Source of the DNA: an uncultured Olsenella sp.
GTDB lineage: Bacteria; Actinomycetota; Coriobacteriia; Coriobacteriales; Atopobiaceae
Length of the DNA: 64,000 nucleotides
Direction of reading: 5' to 3'
Assembly: GCA_900314495.1 (NCBI GenBank)
Contig: OMVJ01000001.1
Location: 1 to 64,000 of the forward strand
Of this stretch, positions 8,421 through 14,259 are shown piece after piece. The notes under the pieces are model-generated. The model was given only the letters and a program-made list of their open reading frames with translations, ran no database searches and was not told where the DNA came from. Positions within the stretch are counted from its first letter, which is position 1; each line of letters begins with the position of its first letter. Both the position numbers and the translations under genes were made by a program.

Positions 8421-8480
8421 CATTGAAGTGGCTGGGATGGCGAGACGCGACTAAGGCCGCAATCCGAATCTCAAGCCTCA
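8421..8480. repeat. 60-bp direct repeat, copy 1
   Basis: It matches 10885-10944 with about 51 of 60 identical bases, starting CATTGAAGTGGCTG and followed by GATGGCGAGACGCGA. In one forward frame both copies read A-L-K-W-L-x-W-R-D-A, so the repeat is probably a scrap of a once duplicated gene. The two copies bracket the chaperone-linked toxin-antitoxin operon. Confidence 0.7.
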
Positions 8481-8995
8481 ACTACGAGTCGTCCGCACTC
8501 GTTAGCCGCCAGGTAGCACTCGTCGCCGATGCCGCTCCTCATAATCACCCAGTCAACGACGTTCTTGAGCGCCGTGTCCTTGGCGCTGGGGTCGGCATCG
8601 ACGCCAACCTGACCTAGGAGCGCAACCCTAGGTGCCATCCGCAGCACATGCCCGAAGCGGGTATAGGCAGAGTTGACGCCCCGAGAATCCGCCATGTGCC
8701 AACCAATGCCGTGGGTCTGGGGCGCGTGGTGGTCAATCTCGTTGTGCGTGTCGGCCAGCGTATCATGCACGCCTGGCTCACGTATGCCCACATGAGCTGC
8801 CCCTTCCTTGACCAGCTTTACGTCCAAGTTGGTTGGGACGTACTCTATGCCGCCTTCAACGCTGGCCTTCTTGTGCTGTGCGTTGGTCCCCGGACCATCG
8901 CAGACGTTCAGCAGCGAGGACAGCCGGTGGTCCACAAGGAGCTTCGAATAGACCTCACAGCAGAGGTAGTGAAAGCTGTTGATGATTTGCACCAC
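8471..8995 (-). CDS. Weak hypothetical protein
   Basis: This is a 174-residue frame with a GTG start and a run of G upstream. It contains a His/Asp-rich middle (NEIDHHAPQTHGIGWHMAD). The opposite strand is also open over part of it, and its 3' end runs into the direct repeat, so it may be a gene remnant or a chance frame. No family is recognised. Confidence 0.3.
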   Translation of the reverse strand: MVQIINSFHYLCCEVYSKLLVDHRLSSLLNVCDGPGTNAQHKKASVEGGIEYVPTNLDVKLVKEGAAHVGIREPGVHDTLADTHNEIDHHAPQTHGIGWHMADSRGVNSAYTRFGHVLRMAPRVALLGQVGVDADPSAKDTALKNVVDWVIMRSGIGDECYLAANECGRLVVEA

Positions 8996-9101
8996 CCCCG
9001 TCGGGAAAGTTCGCGTTGCGGATGACGATCAACCGCTTGCGCGTGATTATTGCGCGCCCTCTCATGCGTCGCGCTCTTACGTGCTGCGTGAAGCTGCGAG
9101 A

Positions 9102-9572
9102 CTACTTCTGACCATCCGTCATCTGTTGCGGTTGCCCTCCAAACAGATCGTCCACCAGTGCTTGTGGGAGGACCGGCGGAAGCACGAAGCTTCCAACGGG
9201 GGAGAGCCCAGCGATGGTCATGATGACGGACCTTATGTGGGAATATGCGATGGAGACGGCGTTTAGCCTGAGGTAGTCTCTGGCACTCTGCGCGCCGTCG
9301 ATGCCAGCCTTGTCAATCGCAACCGTAATGTCGACTGTTCCGCTGGAGTGGAGGCGCACGTCATCTCCATCATTAGCATCCGCCAAGTCCGCCGTAATGT
9401 TCAGCTCAAGACTCAGTTCAAACTCGTCCTCTCGCTCAAAGAAGCCTTGAAGATTGCCATCTGCCTTCAAGGCCAGATTCATTGTCTCTGCAGGGCTGTT
9501 ATTAACGTTGTATTCGCACTCGACAAGTGTGAGACCCCGGAGTTGCAATGGTGATATGACGTTTGCGCTCAT
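9102..9572 (-). CDS. SecB-like chaperone of a toxin-antitoxin-chaperone module
   Basis: This 156-residue protein has the outline of the SecB/TAC chaperone family. A beta-rich N-terminal part carries FELSLELNITADL, followed by AYSHIRSVIMTIAG and a GSFVLPPVLPQALVDDL ending that matches the conserved YxxIRxxI-(x)n-LPP region. In TAC systems such as Mycobacterium tuberculosis Rv1955-Rv1957, the SecB-like protein binds the C-terminal tail of the HigA antitoxin and protects it from aggregation and proteolysis. Here it is the last gene of a three-gene operon and its ATG overlaps the antitoxin stop by four bases. It does not look like the housekeeping SecB of proteobacteria. The main uncertainty is sequence divergence. 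Confidence 0.75.
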   Translation of the reverse strand: MSANVISPLQLRGLTLVECEYNVNNSPAETMNLALKADGNLQGFFEREDEFELSLELNITADLADANDGDDVRLHSSGTVDITVAIDKAGIDGAQSARDYLRLNAVSIAYSHIRSVIMTIAGLSPVGSFVLPPVLPQALVDDLFGGQPQQMTDGQK

Positions 9573-9979
9573 GCCGCGACCTCATTAGTGGTTGGATGAA
9601 TTTGTGTGGATATTTGAGCCCTGTTGACGCTCCAACTGTTGCTGTGAGGCATACGCGTGTTCCATGCGCTGGGATGAAATGGAACTACTTGGAGCTGTCG
9701 GCTGTTCACATACGTGAACCCGGCATCGAGCCTGAAGTCCAAGGCCTCTTCCAGGCGCGCGATGGTCCTGAGCGTGATGTTCATGCTGCCTGCTAGGATG
9801 CGCGATATCTGGCTGCGGTCCGCGCCCATGCGCTCTGCAAGCTCAGACTGTGTAAGTCCCAGTTCTTTCATCCTTTTATATACCGAGGCAGAAATGTCCA
9901 TCTTGTGGTCGTATGCAAGGTCGTCTGCAGTCTTTGGAAGGCTGCAGAGCCAGCTCAGATCATTTCCCTTCTCTATCAT
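9569..9979 (-). CDS. higA: HigA-type antitoxin with Xre helix-turn-helix and C-terminal extension
   Basis: Residues about 29-84 form an Xre/Cro helix-turn-helix (LGLTQSELAERMGADRSQIS then RILAG). This is the DNA-binding part that represses the operon and neutralises the toxin. The 52 residues after it are polar and lack a fold signature (QLQVVPFHPSAW and so on), making the protein longer than most HigA proteins. In TAC systems this position holds the chaperone-addiction tail, which makes the antitoxin unstable without the SecB-like partner. Both its ends overlap neighbouring genes by four bases (ATGA), so the three genes are translationally coupled. Confidence 0.8.
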   Translation of the reverse strand: MIEKGNDLSWLCSLPKTADDLAYDHKMDISASVYKRMKELGLTQSELAERMGADRSQISRILAGSMNITLRTIARLEEALDFRLDAGFTYVNSRQLQVVPFHPSAWNTRMPHSNSWSVNRAQISTQIHPTTNEVAA

Positions 9980-10422
9980 GCTTTACCCTCCTGTTCCATC
10001 AGGTTGCGTGCAATCTTGGCGAGCTCAAGTCCCCGCTGCATGTCTTGCTCGCGGATTCCACCACCTTTGGTTGAGCGGTGTCCCTTGAACGCGCACAGCA
10101 GCACGGGGGTACGTACCAGGTCATTGTGCAAGTAGACCATCACCCTGTAGACGGTGGCCTTTACCCTAAGCTCGTAAAGGGCGACATCTGTGCGACCCTT
10201 CAAGAGCTTCAAGGTTTGGCTTGCCATGCCCCAGTCAGCACCGTTTAGCAAAAGCCTCACCGTTGCGCGGGTGATAAGCGCCGCCTCATGCTCTCTACGC
10301 GAATCCTGTGCTATTTCGTCAAGAAAAGTGGCAGTCGCATTCTTCCTTTTGATGACTATAACCTCGAGGCCGCTTCCTATTGGCTGGGACACTAGCTGGT
10401 ACTGGTCAGTCTCAGATGACAT
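9976..10422 (-). CDS. higB: HigB/RelE-type toxin
   Basis: This 148-residue protein resembles the RelE/HigB (phage Gp49-like) mRNA-interferase family. It has a basic helical first half, then LLKGRTDVALYELRVKA, YRVMVYLHND and a VLLCAFKGHRS-TKGG motif that corresponds to the family's 'R-x-hydrophobic-hydrophobic ... LLHGFxKKT' strand and basic loop. Such toxins cut mRNA on the ribosome when the antitoxin is lost. GGGGGT precedes the ATG. The gene is first in the operon, the toxin-first order typical of higBA. The catalytic residues are not certain from sequence alone. Confidence 0.75.
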   Translation of the reverse strand: MSSETDQYQLVSQPIGSGLEVIVIKRKNATATFLDEIAQDSRREHEAALITRATVRLLLNGADWGMASQTLKLLKGRTDVALYELRVKATVYRVMVYLHNDLVRTPVLLCAFKGHRSTKGGGIREQDMQRGLELAKIARNLMEQEGKA

Positions 10423-10435
10423 TGCACCCCCTCAC

Positions 10436-10452
10436 TTGTTGACTTATAACAC
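10436..10452 (-). promoter_or_regulatory. Putative promoter/operator of the higBA-secB operon
   Basis: TTATAA at 10444-10449 lies 22 bp before the toxin start and could be a -10 element. It is embedded in the near-palindrome TGTT-N7-AACA (10437-10451), a plausible HigA operator. No good -35 is visible. Confidence 0.3.
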
Positions 10453-10884
10453 ACGATTCAGGGACAGAGCATACCTTCAGACCAACAGCACGAAAACCAC
10501 GCCAGACGGTATGCGATGGGCATGTTGACCTACACAGCTTGATGGAGGTAGTTCTTTCCGTCTGCACTGGCCATAATGACTACCGAACAAAGAAGCGCGT
10601 TGTTGAGCTCTTTGTGAGAGGTGCCCGACTCAACTACAGATGCATGGATCCTCATGGAGCCTCCCGTCCCGCATCTACAAGGAAAAGAAACGACGCACTA
10701 AGATGGCAAAAAGGAACCTTGGGTCAGCGACATCACATGTCGTGTAAGTTTTCATTTGGAGACCCAGGTACGCAGCCCGACGAATTGTTGCAATTCAATG
10801 TACCCTCATTTGAAAGAACTTAAACCTAGGCAGGACGAAGTCTACTGGGGATATTGCTCAAGCGACTGATTCGAGGTCATAGGG
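10453..10884. other. Intergenic stretch without a recognisable gene
   Basis: Short open frames on both strands lack ribosome-binding sites and family motifs. Together with the repeat that follows, this is about 430 bp of apparently decayed DNA. Confidence 0.4.
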
Positions 10885-10944
10885 CATTGAAGTGGCTGAG
10901 ATGGCGAGACGCGATTGAGGTCGCAATCCAAGGCGCAAGCCACA
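10885..10944. repeat. 60-bp direct repeat, copy 2
   Basis: It is about 85% identical to 8421-8480 in the same orientation. It lies just before the small frame that precedes the GNAT-toxin remnant. See copy 1 for the shared peptide. Confidence 0.7.
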
Positions 10945-11109
10945 ACTCTGCGTAGAACCGGTCGGGTGGTTAAGCTCGACGACAAAATGGCACGTAAGAT
11001 TATCGAGGCAGAGAAAGGGCCGTGCACTATCGCCAAGAAGCCCCCGAAGGGGCTTACCTTCAGCCATGACGTCTCTGTGGCTCCGGCCAAGAAGAGGGCT
11101 CACCGTTGA
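10915..11109 (+). CDS. Small basic protein, possible antitoxin remnant
   Basis: This 64-residue, Lys/Arg-rich frame (VVKLDDKMARKIIEAEKGP in the middle) ends TTGA. The TTG of that tetranucleotide is the likely start of the following GNAT-toxin-like frame, so the pair is arranged like a coupled antitoxin-toxin operon. It does not show the DUF1778 ribbon-helix-helix fold clearly, and it begins inside the repeat, so it is probably N-terminally damaged. Identity as an antitoxin is inference from position. Confidence 0.3.
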   Translation: MRSQSKAQATTLRRTGRVVKLDDKMARKIIEAEKGPCTIAKKPPKGLTFSHDVSVAPAKKRAHR

Positions 11110-11582
11110 GGGTTACGGTCGTCCAGCTGCGCGAGCTGCTTGCGTCGGACGAGTGGAGTAACACGTAGGTACGAAAAGCGCAGAGCCTTCTGCTGCGAGC
11201 GCAATGAAGACGTGATTACATTCCTCAAGCAGTTTGCCATCAACAACGAGCGCAACGGGGCCAGCAGGACCTTCTTGGCATGTAATGATGACTTGCTGGC
11301 AAACCAACAGCTCCAAGTGGTCGCCTTTTATACGATTGCGCTTAACTCGGTGGACTATTCCGGTATTGGCACGGAGTACCGGCGGATTATGGGCAACGTT
11401 CGGGGTATCGCACCTCGACGACTTTCCCAGGCTACCTCACAGCTCAGCTAGCGCGCGACGACCGCTACGGGACTGAGGTCGTCTCTGGCTCCGCAAAATC
11501 CGCAGCTGTAAAGGGTTTTCCTCGTGCTGGCCGGGAAGAGACGTCGGTGCTCGGTGGCCCTCGTGCACTTGCTAGCCGCTGA
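11106..11582 (+). pseudogene. Frameshifted GNAT-family toxin (TacT/AtaT-like)
   Basis: Three frames have to be joined. RVTVVQLRELLASDEWSN runs from TTG 11106. RRAFCCERNEDVITFLKQFA continues it, with RTFLACNDD, VVAFYTIALNSV, up to about 11415. GYLTAQLARDDRYG then appears in a third frame and ends at TGA 11580-11582. The order F-x-C-x-x-x-x-x-x-x-FLK, then FYT(I/L), then QLARDxRYG is that of GNAT toxins that acetylate aminoacyl-tRNA. Two frameshifts (near 11154 and 11415) and loss of the acetyl-CoA loop make it inactive. The TTGA overlap with the preceding small frame supports a dead toxin-antitoxin locus. Confidence 0.55.
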
Positions 11583-11662
11583 GTGTGACCCGGTCACAGA
11601 CGGTGCCCTGTCCCAAAACGTATGATTCCCCATGAAGTTGTCCAAGGGAAAGGATTTCAATC

Positions 11663-11983
11663 ATGGGTTTCGCAGAGCTGTTTGGATTGGGCACAAGCAT
11701 GAAGGCCAAGGTCGACGAGGCGCGGAGCAACGGCGCAAAGATCATCGACGTCCGGGAGCGCGACGAGTTCGCGGGCGGTCACATTCCGGGCGCTACCAAC
11801 GTCCCACTCAGCGTCTTCCAGAAGAAGTTCATCAAGGCCTGCCCAAACAAGAACGCTCCCATTGCCCTGTACTGCGCAAGCGGTGCCCGTAGTAGCCGCG
11901 CCGTGTCTGCCGCCAGGTCCATGGGCTACACCAACCTCACAAATCTGGGCGGCATCATGAGCTACAACGGCCCCCTCGAGTAA
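11663..11983 (+). CDS. Single-domain rhodanese-like protein
   Basis: This 106-residue protein is a complete rhodanese homology domain. It has IIDVRERDEFAGGHIPGA near residue 28, the active-site loop LYCASGARSS with Cys71, and a closing G-x-x-N-L-x-x-L-GG-I. Such proteins carry persulfide sulfur on the loop cysteine. AAAGGA lies ahead of the ATG. It is followed after 13 bp by the CoA-disulfide reductase/rhodanese fusion on the same strand, so both should act in the same thiol or persulfide pathway. Confidence 0.9.
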   Translation: MGFAELFGLGTSMKAKVDEARSNGAKIIDVRERDEFAGGHIPGATNVPLSVFQKKFIKACPNKNAPIALYCASGARSSRAVSAARSMGYTNLTNLGGIMSYNGPLE

Positions 11984-11996
11984 AGGAGCACTTGCG

Positions 11997-13694
11997 ATGA
12001 ACGTACTGGTTATTGGCGGCGTCGCCGGTGGTGCCTCTGCGGCAGCGCGCCTTCGCAGACTGGACGAGGACGCCAACATCACCATCATCGAGCGCACGGG
12101 CTTCGTCTCCTACGCCAACTGCGGCCTGCCCTACTACGTGGGCGGCGTCATCACCGACAGGCGCAAGCTCACCCTGCAGACGCCGCAGAGCTTCCGCGAC
12201 CGCTTCAACATAGACGTGCGCGTGTCCCAGGAGGCCCTTTCCATCAACCGCGACAAGAAGACGGTCGCGATTCGGCGGCTGGGCGACGGCTCCACCTATG
12301 AGGAGCCCTATGACTACCTGATCCTCTCGCCGGGCGCGAGGGCCTTCGTGCCGGACCTTCCCGGTTTCGATTCCAGCGAGGTGTACACGCTGAAGACCGT
12401 CGAGGACGCGCTCGCGCTCCACGATGCCGTTGACGCCGAGGCCAGGAGCGCCGTCGTCATCGGCGCGGGATTCATCGGCCTTGAGGCAGCGGAGAACCTG
12501 CGCGAGCGCGGCCTGGACGTTACCGTTCTGCAGCGACCCGACCACGCGCTGCCCACCGTTGACGCCGACATGGCTGCCTACATCCACACGACGCTGAGGG
12601 AAAACGGCGTTGACCTTCGGCTCCGCGCGGATGTCACGGCCATTCGCCACGAGGGCGGCAAGAGCTACGTCGAGTGGAGGGACAGGGCCACCGGGAAGAG
12701 GGAGGCCGATATCCAGGCCGACATCGTCGTGCTCGCGATTGGCGTGCTGCCCGAGTCGGAGCTTGCAGAGGCGGCCGGCCTGGAGCTTGGCGTGAAGAAG
12801 GCCATCGTCGTGGATGAGCACATGGTCACCAGCGACCCTTCGATCCTGGCCGTTGGCGATGCCGTGCAGGTCATCAACGCGGTGAGCGGCCAGCCCGCCA
12901 ACATTGCTCTGGCGGGCCCCGCCAACAAGCAGGGGAGGATTGCCGCGAGCACGATCGCGGGCCTGGACCAGAGCTACAAGGGCACGCAGGGCGCATCCGT
13001 CATCAAGGTCTTCGACCTGACCGTCGCAAGCACCGGCCTCACCGAGAAGGCGGCCAAGGGCGCTGGCCTTGACTTCGACTACACCATCACCAACTCCGCT
13101 TCCCACGCGACCTACTACCCCGACTCGCGCTCCATGACGCTGAAGATGCTGTTCGAGAAGCCCAGCGGCCGCGTGCTGGGCGCGCAGATTGCCGGCTACG
13201 AGGGCGTGGACAAGCGCCTGGACGTATTGGCCACGGCCATTGGCGCTGGCATGACGGTCTACGACCTGGCGGACCTGGAGCTTTCCTACGCACCTCCCTT
13301 CTCCTCGGCCAAGGACCCCGTGAACTTTGCGGGCTTCGTCGCCCAGAACGTGCTGGACGGCCTTGTGGACCAGGTGCACTGGGACCGCGCGCTGGCGCCG
13401 GGGGAGAACGAGGTCGTTCTGGACGTGCGAACCGACAAGGAATGGGACGGCGGGCACCTGGTTGGCGCACTTCACATCCCCGTGGACGAACTGCGCGAAA
13501 GGCTTGGGGAGCTCCCCCGGGAGAAGCGGCTGCTGGTCCATTGCCGCACCGGACTGCGCAGTTACATCGCCTGTCGCATCCTCAAGCAGAAGGGGTTTGA
13601 CTGCGCGAGCATCTCTGGCGGCTACCTCTTCCTGGAGACCGTGCAGAAGGGCACCCCCGCTCCGAAGGAGGGGCGCGGCCCCTGTGGCCTGTAG
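11997..13694 (+). CDS. CoA-disulfide reductase / NAD(P)H oxidase-like flavoprotein fused to rhodanese
   Basis: Residues 1-440 are a pyridine-nucleotide disulfide oxidoreductase of the CoADR/Nox class. They show the FAD motif VIGGVAGGASAAARLRR, the single redox cysteine C42 in YANCGLPYYVGG, the NADH motif VVIGAGFIGLEAAENL, and the second FAD stretch ILAVGDAV. Residues 460-560 are a rhodanese domain with VVLDVRTDKEWDGGH and the catalytic C516 in LVHCRTGLRS. In CoADR-Rhod enzymes the flavoprotein reduces CoA persulfide or disulfide and the rhodanese domain shuttles sulfane sulfur. At 565 residues the length is as expected. It is co-transcribed with the small rhodanese upstream. Confidence 0.92.
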   Translation: MNVLVIGGVAGGASAAARLRRLDEDANITIIERTGFVSYANCGLPYYVGGVITDRRKLTLQTPQSFRDRFNIDVRVSQEALSINRDKKTVAIRRLGDGSTYEEPYDYLILSPGARAFVPDLPGFDSSEVYTLKTVEDALALHDAVDAEARSAVVIGAGFIGLEAAENLRERGLDVTVLQRPDHALPTVDADMAAYIHTTLRENGVDLRLRADVTAIRHEGGKSYVEWRDRATGKREADIQADIVVLAIGVLPESELAEAAGLELGVKKAIVVDEHMVTSDPSILAVGDAVQVINAVSGQPANIALAGPANKQGRIAASTIAGLDQSYKGTQGASVIKVFDLTVASTGLTEKAAKGAGLDFDYTITNSASHATYYPDSRSMTLKMLFEKPSGRVLGAQIAGYEGVDKRLDVLATAIGAGMTVYDLADLELSYAPPFSSAKDPVNFAGFVAQNVLDGLVDQVHWDRALAPGENEVVLDVRTDKEWDGGHLVGALHIPVDELRERLGELPREKRLLVHCRTGLRSYIACRILKQKGFDCASISGGYLFLETVQKGTPAPKEGRGPCGL

Positions 13695-13730
13695 GACTGT
13701 AGGCCACTAGACAAGGACTTCCTCCCCGAG

Positions 13731-13760
13731 GGCGCCCGTCGCGCGGAAGCGGCGGGCGCC
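13731..13760 (+). terminator. GC-rich hairpin after the CoADR gene
   Basis: GGCGCCCG (13731-13738) pairs perfectly with CGGGCGCC (13753-13760). No T-run follows, so it is only a possible terminator. Confidence 0.4.
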
Positions 13761-14259
13761 TGCCGTGGGCCTGCGCGTAGTCACCCCTGATTCGCTGTAG
13801 ACCGATTTGTATACCGCGTTTCTTGTGCGCCACGTGCTAGAATCGCAGCTCAGGGGTACCGCCGAAAAGTGGGTGTTCCCCACCGCAGGAAATCGCACTT
13901 TCTGGCTCCGCGTCGCTGCAAAGAACCCCAGTTCAGATGGGGTGTACGTTTCGCGTTGGCTTGGCAAGATCGCGGGTTCGGTACACAACTCGTTCAAGAG
14001 CGAACCAGGGGTGGGCGGTATGCGGCGGCGCGGCCAGGAAGGCGCGTACCCGGGTTGGCTACTTGCTTCTCGGAGTCCCCGCCCCCGCGGGTGGGGACTC
14101 CTTCGTGCTAGCGCCAACGTGCCAGCACCTAGTGTGACCTGCGGGTTTGTTGCGCGCTAGAGTCGGATCCCATTCCCCAGGTTCGGGGGTGGATGCCAGG
14201 GTCCAAAGCGCACGCGGGCCCGAGGGGCCACCGTGCCGGCAGTCCGCCGGACCGCGGCG
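13761..14259. other. Gene-free intergenic region with ordered hairpins (candidate untranslated RNA)
   Basis: No supported gene is found in about 500 bp. On the plus strand an extended -10-like TGCTAGAAT (13835-13843) is followed by a series of hairpins: GTGGG/CCCAC (13869-13883), CCCCA/TGGGG (13926-13942), and a strong GGAGTCCCCGCCC/GGGTGGGGACTCC stem (14072-14101). The last could end a transcript of about 250 nt. Open frames across it have no ribosome-binding site and odd composition. It may be a small RNA or part of a repeated intergenic element; no known RNA family is recognised. Confidence 0.3.
14072..14101 (+). terminator. Strong hairpin closing the 13.8-14.1 kb intergenic region
   Basis: It is a 13-bp stem with one G-T pair and a four-base loop, followed by CTTCGTG. 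It could terminate transcription from the left, or from the DUF4012 gene on the other strand. Confidence 0.4.

Larger units (their letters stand above)
8256..9101. other. Low-coding stretch between the SIR2 gene and the addiction module
   Basis: About 850 bp contains only one weak minus-strand frame (8471-8995) and the first copy of a 60-bp direct repeat (8421-8480). No terminator with a T-run is seen after the SIR2 gene. Confidence 0.4.

Noticed and set aside
8648-9025. Plus-strand open frame in the gap before the TAC operon
   Set aside because: No ribosome-binding site or motif. It overlaps the weak minus-strand frame and looks like chance.
9102-9572. Housekeeping SecB
   Set aside because: Position within the higBA operon and sequence divergence point to a TAC chaperone; Gram-positive bacteria generally lack canonical SecB.
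10539-10823. 94-codon plus-strand frame upstream of the GNAT-toxin remnant
   Set aside because: No motif and unusual composition; the surrounding DNA looks decayed.
11955-13541. 528-codon minus-strand frame opposite the CoADR gene
   Set aside because: The opposite strand is a clear flavoprotein-rhodanese fusion. This frame is His/Val/Gly-rich shadow sequence.
13845-13895. T-box riboswitch, because of a GGTACCGCC string
   Set aside because: The T-box core sequence is incomplete, there is no specifier stem, and no plus-strand aminoacyl-tRNA or amino-acid gene follows.
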